In this document: positions 45,574-55,464 of the stretch, in pieces | How positions within the stretch are numbered: position 1 is the stretch's first letter | Layout: each line of letters starts with the position of its first letter | Source of the DNA: Neorhizobium huautlense | Lineage (GTDB): Bacteria > Pseudomonadota > Alphaproteobacteria > Rhizobiales > Rhizobiaceae | Assembly (NCBI RefSeq): GCF_002968575.1 | Contig: NZ_PVBM01000007.1 | Coordinates: 1 to 64,000, forward strand | Direction: 5' to 3' | Length of the DNA: 64,000 nucleotides | Position numbers and translations under genes: made by a program | Notes under the pieces: generated by a model | What the model saw: the letters and a program-made list of their open reading frames with translations, nothing else | Database searches by the model: none | Told to the model about the DNA's origin: nothing

Positions 45574-48500
45574 CTAAACCAATTCCACGTCGAGAACGCC
45601 CGGCGCTGTTCTGAGCGCTGCGGCTATCTCGGGGGAAATGCGATATTTCTCCGTCAACTCCACCTCGATCTCCCGCTTGCCATCATCCTTGATGACGACG
45701 AAGGAGACGAGGCCGTCGCCCCTGGCGTTGAGGTGCCGTGCAACCGCCTTCAACGGACCGGAATCCCGGACATAGACACGCAGCGCCTTCTGCATCTGCA
45801 CCGACTTCTCTTCAAGAGACTGGGCCGTCTGAATCCGCAACCCGATGCCTTCCGGCCGCTCTTCCGCCTGCACGGTAATCACCAGGGATTTGCCCGGCTC
45901 GAGGAGATCTCGATACTGCGCCAATCCTTCCGAAAACAGCACGGCTTCGAACTGGCCTGACGAATCTGAAAAAGCGACAATGCCCATCTTGTTGCCGGTG
46001 CGCGTCTTACGCTCCTGCTTGCTCGTTACCGTGCCGGCCAGGCGGCCGGCCGTCGCACCCTTCTTCACGGCAGCGGAAAATTCCGCGAATGTCTGGACAC
46101 GCATCTTGGCGAGCACGGCGGCGTAAGAATCAAGAGGGTGAGCCGACAGATAGAAGCCCAGGACCTGATACTCGCGCATCAGCTTTTCCGATGGCGTCCA
46201 GGGATTGAACTGCGGCAGGATGAGCTTCTCCGGGCCGGCACTCGCTGAGGATCCGAAGAAATCGGACTGGCCGCTAACCTTCTCCTCCTGCGCGCGCTGC
46301 GCATAACCGATGATGCGATCAAGACCGCCGATGAGTTCGGCACGGTCTGTTCCAAAGCAGTCAAACGCACCGGCGGAGATGAGGCTCTCCATCACGCGCC
46401 GGTTGATCTGTTTTGGATCGATGCGAAGGCAAAAGTCCTCGATGCTCTTGAACGGCCGATCGCCGCGTACCGCGGTAATATGGTCAACGGCCGCTTCGCC
46501 CACGCCCTTGAGAGCCGCGAGTGCGTAGTAGATCTTGTTCTCACCCGTCTCGAAATGCCGAAAGGAGGTCTGGACGGACGGCGGAACGACGGTAATCCCG
46601 AGCCGACCGGCATCCTGGCGGAAGTCGTTCAGCTTCTCGCTGTTTGCCATATCGTAGGTCATCGATGCGGCAAGGAACTCGACGGGGAAATGCGCCTTCA
46701 TATAGGCGGTCTGGTAAGAGACAATCGCGTAAGCGGCAGCATGCGACTTGTTGAAGCCGTAATTGGCGAACTTGGCCAGGAGATCGAAGATATTGTCGGC
46801 CTGCGGCTTGGAAACGCCGTTCTTCACCGCACCGTCGACGAAACGGGCACGCTGCTTGTCCATTTCCTCCTTGATCTTCTTACCCATGGCCCGGCGCAGA
46901 AGGTCGGCCTCGCCGAGCGAATAGCCTGACAGGACCTGGGCGATCTGCATGACCTGCTCCTGGTAGACGATGACGCCCTGCGTCTCCTTGAGCAGATAAT
47001 CGATCATCGGATGGATCGATTCGATCTCCTCCTCGCCATGCTTACGGGCGTTATAGGTCGGGATATTCTCCATCGGTCCCGGACGGTAGAGCGCCACAAG
47101 TGCGATGATATCCTCGATGCAGTCCGGCCGCATACCGATCAGCGCCTTGCGCATGCCGGCACTTTCCACCTGGAATACGCCGACCGTCTCGCCGCGCGAC
47201 AGCATCTCGTAAGTCTTCTGATCGTCGAGCGGGATCTTTTCCAGCTCGACTTCGATGCCCCGTTTCCTGCAGAAATCCACCGCCGTTTTCAGCACCGTCA
47301 GGGTCTTCAGGCCGAGGAAGTCGAACTTTACGAGACCCGCCTGCTCCACCCACTTCATGTTGAATTGGGTCACCGGCATATCCGAGCGCGGGTCTCGATA
47401 CATAGGCACGAGCTTGGACAACGGCCGGTCGCCGATAACGATGCCGGCAGCATGCGTCGAAGCGTGACGGTAAAGGCCCTCGATCTTCTGCGCGATGTCC
47501 AGCAGGCGGGCGACGACCGGTTCCTTCTCGGCCTCCTCCCGCAGCTTCGGCTCCTCTTCAATCGCCTTGGAAAGCGGCGTCGGATTGGCCGGGTTGTTCG
47601 GCACCAGCTTGCAGATCTTGTCGACCTGCCCATAGGGCATTTCCAGCACGCGGCCGACGTCGCGAAGGGCGGCACGCGCCTGCAGCGAGCCGAAGGTGAT
47701 GATCTGCGCCACCTGCTCACGGCCGTATTTCTGCTGCACGTAGCGGATCACCTCTTCTCGGCGATCCTGGCAGAAGTCGATGTCGAAGTCCGGCATCGAG
47801 ACGCGATCGGGATTGAGGAAGCGTTCGAACAGAAGCGAGAAGCGCAGCGGATCGACGTCGGTGATGGTCAGCGCATAGGCGACAAGCGAGCCCGCACCCG
47901 AACCGCGGCCAGGCCCAACCGGAATGCCCTGCTGTTTCGCCCATTTGATGAAGTCGGCAACAATCAGGAAGTAGCCTGGAAACTTCATCTTCTCGATGAC
48001 GCTGAGCTCGAAATCCAGTCGCTCCCGATAATCTTGTTCGGTGAAGCCGCGTGTCATACCCAGCGTGGCTACACGCTCTTCCAGACCTTCGATCGATTGA
48101 CGACGAAGTTCGTCCGCCTCGGCACGTTCGGCTTCTGCCGGATCGTCGGTGGCGCCAGTAAAGCGCGGCAGGATTGGGTTGCGTGTCTTCAGAACGAACG
48201 AACAACGCCTGGCAATTTCGACGGTGTTTTCCAGCGCCTCCGGCAGGTCGGCAAACAGCGCGGACATTTCGGCACGGCTTTTCAGATAGTGGTCCGGTGT
48301 CAGGCGGAAACGGCTGTCGTCGGAAACGATGGCATTGTGAGCAACCGCCATCAGCGCGTCATGGGCGTCGTAGTCGGCTTTGGACGGAAAGAAGGCTTCG
48401 TTCGTGGCGACCAGCGGCAGGTCATGGTCGTAGGCAAGCGTCACGACCTTGTGCTCGTGGCGCCGGTCGTAGGCGCCGTGGCGCTGCAGTTCGACATACA

Positions 48501-49071
48501 GCCGGTCGCCGAATATCTCCTTGAGCTTGAGCAGCCTTGCTTCGGCAAGCGTTGCGTTGCCTTCTTTCAGGACTACGTCCACCGGGCCGGTACCGGCGCC
48601 GGTCAGGGCGATGAGGCCCTCGGTGCCGCCCTCCTCCAACCAGGAGCGGCAGATATGGGTGGAGTGATGCCCCTCACCGCTGAGATAGGCGCGGCTGATG
48701 AGGTCAACGAGACGTTCGTAGCCGACGGCATTTGCCGCCAGCACGACGATCGCCGGCAGCTTGGCGAGTTGCTGGTGGCTGTTTCGCCGTTCATCCGACT
48801 GATCTTCCATATCGATCGACAGTTGGCAGCCGATGATCGGCTGTAACCCGTCGCCGATTGCCTTCTGGGCAAATTCCAGTGCAACGAAGAGATTGTTCGT
48901 GTCGGTGATGGCGATCGCGGGCTGATTGTCCGCTATCGCCTTGGAGAGTATCTTCTTAAGAGGCAGCGCTCCTTCAAGGAGCGAATAGGCAGAATGAACC
49001 CGAAGGTGCACAAATTGCGGGGAATCCCCTTGCCCTTCGGCACCCGATCCCATCTGCGTCAAATCTGCCAT
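45574..49071 (-). CDS. dnaE: DNA polymerase III alpha subunit
   Basis: Replicative polymerase, 1165 residues. N-terminal PHP domain (FVHLRVHSAYSLLEGALPLK, with further HSTHI and DTNN-type residues), polymerase palm with PDFDIDFCQDRR and GPGRGSGAGSLVAYAL, finger region, helix-hairpin-helix (YALAALKGVGEAAVDHIT) and a C-terminal OB fold (TKQERKTRTGNKMG-like region). Length and domain order match DnaE1, not the shorter SOS paralogue DnaE2. It follows the 28-aa peptide gene by 106 nt on the same strand. Confidence 0.97.
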   Translation of the reverse strand: MADLTQMGSGAEGQGDSPQFVHLRVHSAYSLLEGALPLKKILSKAIADNQPAIAITDTNNLFVALEFAQKAIGDGLQPIIGCQLSIDMEDQSDERRNSHQQLAKLPAIVVLAANAVGYERLVDLISRAYLSGEGHHSTHICRSWLEEGGTEGLIALTGAGTGPVDVVLKEGNATLAEARLLKLKEIFGDRLYVELQRHGAYDRRHEHKVVTLAYDHDLPLVATNEAFFPSKADYDAHDALMAVAHNAIVSDDSRFRLTPDHYLKSRAEMSALFADLPEALENTVEIARRCSFVLKTRNPILPRFTGATDDPAEAERAEADELRRQSIEGLEERVATLGMTRGFTEQDYRERLDFELSVIEKMKFPGYFLIVADFIKWAKQQGIPVGPGRGSGAGSLVAYALTITDVDPLRFSLLFERFLNPDRVSMPDFDIDFCQDRREEVIRYVQQKYGREQVAQIITFGSLQARAALRDVGRVLEMPYGQVDKICKLVPNNPANPTPLSKAIEEEPKLREEAEKEPVVARLLDIAQKIEGLYRHASTHAAGIVIGDRPLSKLVPMYRDPRSDMPVTQFNMKWVEQAGLVKFDFLGLKTLTVLKTAVDFCRKRGIEVELEKIPLDDQKTYEMLSRGETVGVFQVESAGMRKALIGMRPDCIEDIIALVALYRPGPMENIPTYNARKHGEEEIESIHPMIDYLLKETQGVIVYQEQVMQIAQVLSGYSLGEADLLRRAMGKKIKEEMDKQRARFVDGAVKNGVSKPQADNIFDLLAKFANYGFNKSHAAAYAIVSYQTAYMKAHFPVEFLAASMTYDMANSEKLNDFRQDAGRLGITVVPPSVQTSFRHFETGENKIYYALAALKGVGEAAVDHITAVRGDRPFKSIEDFCLRIDPKQINRRVMESLISAGAFDCFGTDRAELIGGLDRIIGYAQRAQEEKVSGQSDFFGSSASAGPEKLILPQFNPWTPSEKLMREYQVLGFYLSAHPLDSYAAVLAKMRVQTFAEFSAAVKKGATAGRLAGTVTSKQERKTRTGNKMGIVAFSDSSGQFEAVLFSEGLAQYRDLLEPGKSLVITVQAEERPEGIGLRIQTAQSLEEKSVQMQKALRVYVRDSGPLKAVARHLNARGDGLVSFVVIKDDGKREIEVELTEKYRISPEIAAALRTAPGVLDVELV

Positions 49072-49177
49072 GTCCGCGCCATACCCATTTCCTGAATCGG
49101 GTCATTTTCCAGTGCGGCGTCCAGAGAGTCCAGATCGGATTTCCTTGCTCAACGTCTTTCGGAGACAGGCCCGGATG

Positions 49178-49264
49178 TCACATTGCCATGACGATCATGG
49201 AAAGGCTGGCCACGAAGGTGGCGATGGAAGCAAATGCGGCAATGTCACGAAGAAGGTCAGTCAT
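49178..49264 (-). CDS. Candidate 28-aa membrane peptide with SOS-like promoter
   Basis: Short gene read on the minus strand: ATG at 49264, stop TGA at 49180-49178. MTDLLRDIAAFASIATFVAS then LSMIVMAM: a charged N-terminus followed by a single hydrophobic helix of about 20 residues. GGGAG lies 7 nt upstream of the ATG, a strong site. Size and type recall Caulobacter SidA (29 aa, SOS-induced, inner-membrane division inhibitor), but the sequences were not aligned and I do not claim homology. It precedes dnaE by 106 nt. Confidence 0.55.
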   Translation of the reverse strand: MTDLLRDIAAFASIATFVASLSMIVMAM

Positions 49265-49290
49265 CGTCGTCTCCCTTGTTCCTTTATGTT

Positions 49291-49325
49291 TTCAATTTGT
49301 TCTCATTTTGTTTGAGAGTCAACAG
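49291..49325 (-). promoter_or_regulatory. LexA-like repeats and -35 before the 28-aa gene
   Basis: On the minus strand, TTGACT (near 49322-49317) is followed by AAAC-N7-GAAC-N7-AAAC, three half-sites on an 11-nt period. Each pair matches the alphaproteobacterial SOS box GAAC-N7-GAAC at 7 of 8 defined bases. The central half-site lies inside the presumed -35/-10 spacer, where repression would be expected. It is weaker than the perfect box of dinB. Confidence 0.45.
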
Positions 49326-49407
49326 AGGAACAAAACGGGAATTGCGGATTTTAAATTATAGTTAAGAGGCTGGTATATGCGCCCCTTTCGCACGCTTGCG
49401 CGGCCAA

Positions 49408-50124
49408 TCAGGCGTTTGCGGACGGCTTTGCAGAAATGAAGCGGCGGGCGATCATCCAGCAACCGACAGCCCATGTGGCACCGCCGCACCAGCCGCCCAG
49501 CACATCGGTGGGGTAGTGGACGCCCAGATAAATCCGGCTGAAGCCGATTAGGAGAGTAAGAAATATAGCGGCGGCGATCAGGAAGATGCGGGTGGAGCGA
49601 TACTGCTGCGCTCGCGACAGGAGTGCTCCGAGCGTCAGATAGGTAACGGCGGAAAGCATGGCGTGACCGCTCGGAAAACTGAGGTCGTGAACTTCGATCA
49701 GATGAGGCACGATATCCGGCCTCGGTCTCGCGACGCCAAGCTTCAAGGCGTTGCTGACCAGCCATCCGCCGAGGATCGACAGGAACATGAAGATCGCGAT
49801 CGCCCTTTGCCTGGCGAGCAGAAGGTAAGTGGTCCCCATGATAGTCATCAGCGAGAGCACCGTGGTGCCGCCGAGCGCGGTGATGTCATCGAAGGCATGG
49901 CTGAGCCAATAGGGACCCACCGGTATCGACAGGTCGGTTGTCGTCCTCAGGGCGAGCAGAATACGCTCGTCAAACGCACGTGTATCGCCTTCAACGACCT
50001 CGCTTGTCAGGTTGAAGAAGAGAAATAGACCGCCCGCCAGAAATGCGAACATCATCAAACCGATTGGCTCGAAGGTCATGAACCTTTCGACGATTCTCTG
50101 TCTCATCCGAGAATGGAAGACCAT
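49408..50124 (-). CDS. PAP2 family phosphatase
   Basis: 238-residue integral membrane lipid phosphatase. Signatures: KLGVARPRP (KxxxxxxRP), FPSGHAM (PSGH) and SRIYLGVHYPTDVLGG (SRxxxxxHxxxD), between about six hydrophobic segments. Likely substrates are undecaprenyl pyrophosphate or phosphatidic/lipid phosphates; sequence alone does not decide. AAGGAG lies just before ATG 50124. It is downstream of the DUF1206 gene, 31 nt apart. Confidence 0.92.
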   Translation of the reverse strand: MVFHSRMRQRIVERFMTFEPIGLMMFAFLAGGLFLFFNLTSEVVEGDTRAFDERILLALRTTTDLSIPVGPYWLSHAFDDITALGGTTVLSLMTIMGTTYLLLARQRAIAIFMFLSILGGWLVSNALKLGVARPRPDIVPHLIEVHDLSFPSGHAMLSAVTYLTLGALLSRAQQYRSTRIFLIAAAIFLTLLIGFSRIYLGVHYPTDVLGGWCGGATWAVGCWMIARRFISAKPSANA

Positions 50125-50155
50125 GTTCTCCTTCCTGTTGTACCTTGTGCTGGTC

Positions 50156-50974
50156 TCAGACCGGGAGCGCATGACGCGCGTCGGAAAGCGTCGGCGATGC
50201 GATGTTCCTGAAGCGGGCCTCGATCAGGCCATAGGCGCCGAAGGCGAAAAGACCAAGAGCCACCAAGGCATACAAAATGGAACCGAATGGCAGCTGGCGT
50301 ATCCAGGCGAGCGCGTCTGCCAGGCTTCCCGCTTGCGACGGGTCAACCGCGAATGCTGCATAAAGGAAAAATCCGCCGAGGATCAGAAAAACCGCACCCC
50401 GCGCCACGAGTCCATACATGCAGATGCCGTTCAGGAGCGACCTCCGCTCCCAATCCGCGCCGAAATATTTCAAATAACTCTTTCTCATTCCCTTTACGAT
50501 CTGTGCCACTCCGGCCGCGATGATGGCAATCGCCACCATCCCCACCAGATAGGGACCGAAGGGCTGCTGTATCAACCATGCAGCCCAGCTTTTTTCGTCG
50601 CCCGACTGGCTGCCGCCAAGCCCCACCTGCAATGCCTGCCCCAGGGCATAAAACGCCAAACTGGCATAGGTGGCTGCACTGACGAAAAGCGCGGCTCGTA
50701 CCGCATAACCTTTGGCATCGGAGGCGTGCCGGTCGGTGTTGAAGACTGCCTGCACCAACCGCCACAGGACGAAACCAATCAGCCCGATGCCGATCAGCGC
50801 CAGCCAGATCGCACCGAGCGGCTGCTCCAGTACGAGCTGCAGAGCAGACTTGCTGTCGGGCTCCCCGCCGCCAAAGCTCGTCAACAGCGCCATGCCACCA
50901 ATGAGAACATAAACGATACCGCGAGCAGCATAACCAAAGCGTGCCAGCCGTTCGAACTTCGCTTCCTTCAGCAT
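50156..50974 (-). CDS. DUF1206 family membrane protein
   Basis: 272 residues made of three similar two-helix repeats, each near FARFGYAARGIVYVLIGGMAL, KGYAVRAALFVSAATYASLA and MYGLVARGAVFLILGGFFLY, which is the DUF1206 pattern. Function unknown. ATG at 50974 has GGAGGAG upstream; the longer frame to 51073 is not homologous. It forms a small minus-strand group with the PAP2 gene. Confidence 0.88.
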   Translation of the reverse strand: MLKEAKFERLARFGYAARGIVYVLIGGMALLTSFGGGEPDSKSALQLVLEQPLGAIWLALIGIGLIGFVLWRLVQAVFNTDRHASDAKGYAVRAALFVSAATYASLAFYALGQALQVGLGGSQSGDEKSWAAWLIQQPFGPYLVGMVAIAIIAAGVAQIVKGMRKSYLKYFGADWERRSLLNGICMYGLVARGAVFLILGGFFLYAAFAVDPSQAGSLADALAWIRQLPFGSILYALVALGLFAFGAYGLIEARFRNIASPTLSDARHALPV

Positions 50975-51100
50975 CCGGCTCCTCCATGAGGCAGATGCAA
51001 CGCATGTATGCGATCCCTGTTCCACCCGGCCGTCAGGAAGTGGTGAGGTCAACGGTCCGGCGAGGGTCGACAAAAGACCTCCGGATCGACCGGAGGTTCG

Positions 51101-51781
51101 TCACATTTCCACGACTTTGCCGCCTTGGATCGTCACGCGGCGGTCCATGCGTTGAGCAAGATCATGATTGTGAGTGGCGATCAGGGCAGCCAGACCTGAT
51201 TGGCGCACCAGTGCTTCAAGCGCCTCGAAAACGTATGATGCCGTCTTCGGATCGAGATTGCCCGTCGGCTCGTCTGCCAACAGCACGCGCGGCGCGTTCG
51301 CCACGGCTCGTGCGATTGCCACGCGCTGCTGCTCGCCGCCGGAAAGCTCCGCCGGACGGTGGTCGGCCCGGTGGCCTATGCGCATGTAGTCGAGGAGCTG
51401 GCTTGCCCGCTCCTTGGCCTCGGTCTTGGCAAGACCCGCAATGAGCTGCGGCATCATGATGTTTTCCAAAGCCGAGAATTCAGGCAGAAGATGATGGAAC
51501 TGGTAGACGAAGCCGATCTGGTTGCGCCGGATGGCTGTGCGTTCGTCGTCGCTCAGATCGTTGCAGGGCTGGCCGGCGATGAAGACTTCGCCACCGTCTG
51601 GATGTTCCAGCAGACCGGCAAGATGCAGCAGGGTCGATTTACCGGTGCCGGACGGTGCAACCAGGGCAACGGTCTCTCCGCTTCTAAGCTCGAAGTCAGC
51701 CCCCTTGAGGATCGAAAGCGTGGTCTCGCCCTGGCCGTAAATACGTTCGACGCCAGAGAGTTGCAGGACGGGTTTACGTGC
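51101..51781 (-). CDS. lolD: Lipoprotein-releasing ABC transporter ATP-binding protein
   Basis: ATPase of the LolCDE/LolCD system, which extracts lipoproteins from the inner membrane for LolA. Walker [11 protein letters not shown]-loop VYQFHHLLP, signature LSGGEQQR, Walker [10 protein letters not shown] and the H-loop THNHDL are intact. The start is uncertain: TTG at 51781 with AGGA upstream fits the domain start, while an ATG at 51844 would overlap lolC by 49 nt. It follows lolC closely and is certainly co-transcribed. Confidence 0.9.
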   Translation of the reverse strand, partial: ARKPVLQLSGVERIYGQGETTLSILKGADFELRSGETVALVAPSGTGKSTLLHLAGLLEHPDGGEVFIAGQPCNDLSDDERTAIRRNQIGFVYQFHHLLPEFSALENIMMPQLIAGLAKTEAKERASQLLDYMRIGHRADHRPAELSGGEQQRVAIARAVANAPRVLLADEPTGNLDPKTASYVFEALEALVRQSGLAALIATHNHDLAQRMDRRVTIQGGKVVEM

Positions 51782-51795
51782 CAAGGATGCGGGTC

Positions 51796-53103
51796 CTATT
51801 CGTACCGAAGGGCCTGGACTGGATCGAGCTTCGAAGCCCGCCATGCAGGGAAGATCGTCGCGATGAAGGAGAGCACCAACGCCATGATCACGACCGACAG
51901 GGTTTCGCTAAAGCTCATCTCGGCCGGCAGCTGGCTCAAGAAATAAAGCTCCGGATCGAAGAGCACGGTGCCAGACAACCACGAGAAGAACTGCCGGATC
52001 GACTCGACGTTGAGACAGACGACGACGCCGAGCACCACGCCTGCGATCGTACCGACGATGCCGATCGCAGCCCCGGTCATGAAGAAGATCCGCATGATTG
52101 CGCCGGCCCCCGCGCCCATGGTGCGCAGGATCGCGATATCGCTGCCCTTGTCCTTCACGAGCATGATGAGACCGGAGATGATGTTGAGCGCTGCCACCAG
52201 CACGATCAGAGTCAGGATCATGAACATCACGTTCCGCTCTACCTGGAGCGCGGAGAAGAAGGTCTGATTGCGCTGGCGCCAGTCGGTGATGAATATCTGT
52301 CGTCCGGCGGCTGCTTCCACCAGCGGGCGCAATGCATCGACATTATCCGGATTGTCGACGAAGAGCTCGATCGATTGCACGATGCCATCGGCGTTGAAAT
52401 AGAGCTGCGACTCCTCAAGCGGCATATAGATGATCGTCGCATCGTATTCCGACATGCCAATCTCGAAGATGCCGGATACGGGATAGGATTTCACGCGCGG
52501 ATTGACGCCCATGGGAGTGACGTCTCCCTCGGGCGAAATAAGTGTGATCTGATCGCCTGCACTCAGGCCGAGCTGCGCCGCGAGCCTTGAACCAACAAGC
52601 ACGCCCTGCCCCGAGGCAAAGCCCACCATGTCGCCGGATTTTACGTTTCCGGCGACCTCGGCCAGCTTTTCAAGATCTTCCGGACGGACGCCGCGAACCA
52701 GGGCTCCAGACCCTGCACCGCCGCGACCCGAAGCGAGTGTCTGCCCCTCCACCAGGGGCAGAGCCATCTTCACCCCAGGGACGGCCGCGAATTTCCGCGT
52801 CAGCTCGGCGTAATCGTTAAAAGGACCGTCGATCGGCTGGACGATCATATGGCCGTTGATGCCAAGGATGCGGGAAATGAGCTCGGTGCGGAAACCGTTC
52901 ATCACCGCCATGACGATAATGAGCGTTGCAACACCGAGCATGATGCCGACGAAGGAGAAACCAGCAATGACGGATATAAACGCCTCGCGTCGCCGAGAGC
53001 GGAGGTAACGCCAGGCGACCATGCGCTCGAAGGCCGAGAAGGGGCCTGCCGAAGGGGAGCGCCCCGCCTTTTCCGCTTCACCATTCGTCGCGACGCTCGC
53101 CAT
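51796..53103 (-). CDS. lolC: Lipoprotein-releasing system permease LolC/LolE
   Basis: 435-residue MacB-type permease: helix 1 ([20 protein letters not shown]), a periplasmic loop of about 200 residues, and three C-terminal helices including [20 protein letters not shown] and [21 protein letters not shown] single protein serves for LolC and LolE in many alphaproteobacteria, as no second permease is adjacent here. proS lies 80 nt upstream, and a perfect hairpin is located in that gap. Confidence 0.93.
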   Translation of the reverse strand: MASVATNGEAEKAGRSPSAGPFSAFERMVAWRYLRSRRREAFISVIAGFSFVGIMLGVATLIIVMAVMNGFRTELISRILGINGHMIVQPIDGPFNDYAELTRKFAAVPGVKMALPLVEGQTLASGRGGAGSGALVRGVRPEDLEKLAEVAGNVKSGDMVGFASGQGVLVGSRLAAQLGLSAGDQITLISPEGDVTPMGVNPRVKSYPVSGIFEIGMSEYDATIIYMPLEESQLYFNADGIVQSIELFVDNPDNVDALRPLVEAAAGRQIFITDWRQRNQTFFSALQVERNVMFMILTLIVLVAALNIISGLIMLVKDKGSDIAILRTMGAGAGAIMRIFFMTGAAIGIVGTIAGVVLGVVVCLNVESIRQFFSWLSGTVLFDPELYFLSQLPAEMSFSETLSVVIMALVLSFIATIFPAWRASKLDPVQALRYE

Positions 53104-53138
53104 GCCGTCTCCTCAACCAGCCCAGTCTCTGTCTTTGA

Positions 53139-53165
53139 CAGTTCCAGACAGATGATCTGGAACTG
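53139..53165. repeat. Perfect inverted repeat between proS and lolC
   Basis: CAGTTCCAGA (53139-53148) and TCTGGAACTG (53156-53165) form a 10-bp stem with a 7-nt loop. On the transcribed minus strand it is followed by TCAAAGAC rather than a T run, so it is probably an mRNA-processing or stability hairpin, not a full terminator. Confidence 0.65.
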
Positions 53166-53183
53166 CTCCGGCAAATCGCCGTA

Positions 53184-54509
53184 TCAGGCCCTGGCGAGCT
53201 TGTTCATGGCCGCTTCGAGGGTAAGCACTTCGCGCTCGCCCGTCTTGCGGTTCTTAAGCTCCACCTCGCCGTTGCCGGCGGAGCGCGGACCGACAATCAC
53301 CTGGAACGGCACGCCGATCAAATCGGCCGTGGCGAACTTGGTCCCGGCGCGCTCGTCGGTATCGTCATGAAGTACGTCCTTGCCAATCGTCGTCAGCCCG
53401 CTGTGAACGGTTTCGGAGAGACGATCGCAGGCGTCGTCGCCCGGCTTCATGTTGATCACCACGACGTCAAAGGGCGCCACCGATGCCGGCCAGATGATTC
53501 CGTTCTCGTCATGCGATGCTTCGATGATGGCGGGAACAAGGCGGGTCGGTCCGATACCATAGGAACCCATGTGAACAAGGTGTTCCTTGCCGTCCGGACC
53601 TTGCACCTTGGCGCCCATGGGCTCTGAATATTTGGTGCCGAAATAGAAGATATGGCCGACTTCGATACCCCGGGCGGAAAGCCGGTCGCCTTCGGGGATG
53701 GCATTGAACGCTGCCTCGTCATGCATCTCGGAGGTCGCAGCATAAACCGACGTCCACTTGTCGAAGATCGCCTGCAGGCCTGCGACATCGTCAAAATCGG
53801 TTTCCGCACCGGGAATTTCGAAATTTACGAAATCCTTGTGGGAAAATACTTCCGACTCGCCGGTCTCGGCCAGGATGATGAATTCATGAGAAAGGTTGCC
53901 GCCGATCGGGCCGGTATCGGCGCGCATCGGAATGGCGCGCAACCCCAACCGCGAGAACGTGCGCAGGTAGGCGGCAAACATCTTGCGATAGGAATGTTCG
54001 GCAGCTTCCTTCGTCAGATCAAAGGAATAGGCATCCTTCATCAGGAACTCGCGGGACCGCATGGTGCCAAACCGCGGACGGATCTCGTCGCGGAACTTCA
54101 ACTGGATGTGATAGAGGTTGAGCGGCAGGTTCTTGTAGGATTTGACATAGGACCGAAAGATGTCCGTGACCATTTCCTCGTTGGTCGGACCATAAAGCAT
54201 CGGCCGATCCTGGCGGTCCTTGATGCGCAGCATTTCCTTGCCGTAGGCGTCGTAACGACCGCTTTCCTGCCAGAGTTCGGCTGACTGCAGCGTCGGCATC
54301 AAAAGCTCGATCGCACCGGAGCGGTTCTGCTCCTCGCGAATGATGGCGTTGACCTTGTCTAGAACCCTCTTGCCGAGCGGCAGCCACGAATAGATGCCCT
54401 GGCTCTGCTGGCGGATCATGCCCGCGCGCAGCATCAGCCGGTGGGAGACAATTTCCGCTTCCTTGGGATTTTCCTTCAGAATGGGCATAAAATAGCGGGA
54501 AAGGCGCAT
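53184..54509 (-). CDS. proS: Prolyl-tRNA synthetase, short alphaproteobacterial type
   Basis: Class II synthetase, 441 residues. It has the catalytic core ([52 protein letters not shown]) and the anticodon-binding domain. It lacks the about 180-residue INS editing domain of E. coli ProS, as is usual for type 2 enzymes, so a separate Ala-tRNA(Pro) deacylase may be needed. Start at 54509 ([20 protein letters not shown]) fits the family. It leads the lolC-lolD group. Confidence 0.96.
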   Translation of the reverse strand: MRLSRYFMPILKENPKEAEIVSHRLMLRAGMIRQQSQGIYSWLPLGKRVLDKVNAIIREEQNRSGAIELLMPTLQSAELWQESGRYDAYGKEMLRIKDRQDRPMLYGPTNEEMVTDIFRSYVKSYKNLPLNLYHIQLKFRDEIRPRFGTMRSREFLMKDAYSFDLTKEAAEHSYRKMFAAYLRTFSRLGLRAIPMRADTGPIGGNLSHEFIILAETGESEVFSHKDFVNFEIPGAETDFDDVAGLQAIFDKWTSVYAATSEMHDEAAFNAIPEGDRLSARGIEVGHIFYFGTKYSEPMGAKVQGPDGKEHLVHMGSYGIGPTRLVPAIIEASHDENGIIWPASVAPFDVVVINMKPGDDACDRLSETVHSGLTTIGKDVLHDDTDERAGTKFATADLIGVPFQVIVGPRSAGNGEVELKNRKTGEREVLTLEAAMNKLARA

Positions 54510-54791
54510 CGAGATTTCCGAGGTTGCCGGGCCGATTTCTCGGTCGAGGAATCAGGCCATTTTGTAAGGATATCGCGCGGCTACATAGCGGTTTCAGAGG
54601 AGGATGGGAACCCGCTCCCGCAGGAATCGCGAGAAAGCCGACGATTCGAGGCCGCGCTTGAAGACCGCGAAAAAGTGGGGATTTCATGGCAAGTCCGCGA
54701 CATTTGTGTCAACGAAAAAATTTTATTGAAGTGTGTCAAAAATACAAAAAAATCGAGTGACAAAGCCCAACCGTTGAGCTAGGTTCAGCTC
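54510..54791. other. Upstream region of proS and of the plus-strand sRNA
   Basis: No gene seen. On the minus strand two TTGACAC repeats (54712-54706 and 54739-54733) lie 27 nt apart and could be alternative proS -35 elements. The right part is A-rich. On the plus strand GTGACA (54757-54762), 17 nt and TAGGTT (54780-54785) is a plausible promoter for the candidate sRNA. Confidence 0.4.
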
Positions 54792-54937
54792 ACAAAAGAG
54801 GCAAGGAGTTCAAATTCTTGCCATTTCGCGGTCAAGTCTTGGGAGGATCAGATCTTAGGCGCGCTTGTTCGCTGCCCCGGCAACGGTTAAGGATCACGCG
54901 AAACTTGAAACAAGGCTTAACCGCCTTGTTTTTTTTT
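54792..54937 (+). ncRNA. Candidate small RNA with intrinsic terminator
   Basis: A promoter-like pair (GTGACA, 17 nt, TAGGTT) predicts a start near 54792. A first hairpin GGCAAG-N11-CTTGCC follows within 30 nt. The 3' end is a classical terminator: AAACAAGGC (54908-54916) with GCCTTGTTT (54923-54931) followed by nine T (54929-54937). No protein frame with a family match is present. Length about 146 nt is typical of trans-acting sRNAs. I cannot assign it to a named sRNA family. Confidence 0.6.
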
Positions 54938-55033
54938 GCCTTTAAATCCCAAAGCCGCCTCTGCGGCGCGATTGACGCGCCCGCTATGCATACGAAACGT
55001 AACAGGAATATGACATGCTTCGTGCGCTAGTTT

Positions 55034-55303
55034 CTATTCGAAGCTTGGCACGATGTTCGGAATATTGGTGATCCCGAAACCGAACCAGGTCGAAGCCAGA
55101 TAATAGGCAGCGTAAAGCACAGCGGAGATCAGAGTTGTGAGTATCACGACCCGACCGCCGCGGAATTTGGTAGGAGCACTCTCGACCGTTCCGACAGTCA
55201 CTTCGCCGTCTTCCTGCTGACTGCGGTAGCCAAGTGGCAGGACCATGAAGAGGACGGTCCACCAAAGAATGAAATAGATGGCCGCGACCGTCAGCAGGGA
55301 CAT
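55034..55303 (-). CDS. DUF1467 family membrane protein
   Basis: 89 residues with two transmembrane helices (TVAAIYFILWWTVLFMVLPL and VVILTTLISAVLYAAYYLAS) and the conserved GYRSQ loop between them. The family is alphaproteobacterial and of unknown function; it regularly lies between mce and proS. It is preceded by AAGAGAT near ATG 55303, with 160 nt to mce. Confidence 0.9.
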   Translation of the reverse strand: MSLLTVAAIYFILWWTVLFMVLPLGYRSQQEDGEVTVGTVESAPTKFRGGRVVILTTLISAVLYAAYYLASTWFGFGITNIPNIVPSFE

Positions 55304-55464
55304 GATCTCTTTCCCGAGTTTAAGAAACAGGCGGCGTTATAGGACGAAAGCTTGTGAAGCTCAAACGGCGGCGGCGGACGGGATGTCGCAGCTTGCGAAA
55401 GTGAATCCGGGTCGGCGCTTAACTCGCGGAAAGGAACTGTGATTTCCGGATTCTTGGTACTAGT

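Noticed and set aside
47011-48846. 611-codon open frame opposite to dnaE
   Set aside because: Antisense shadow of dnaE, Asp/Arg/His-rich without any recognisable domain.
54818-55030. 70-codon open frame across the plus-strand terminator before DUF1467
   Set aside because: It runs through a canonical T9 terminator, lacks an SD and has no family features; a non-coding RNA explains the region better.
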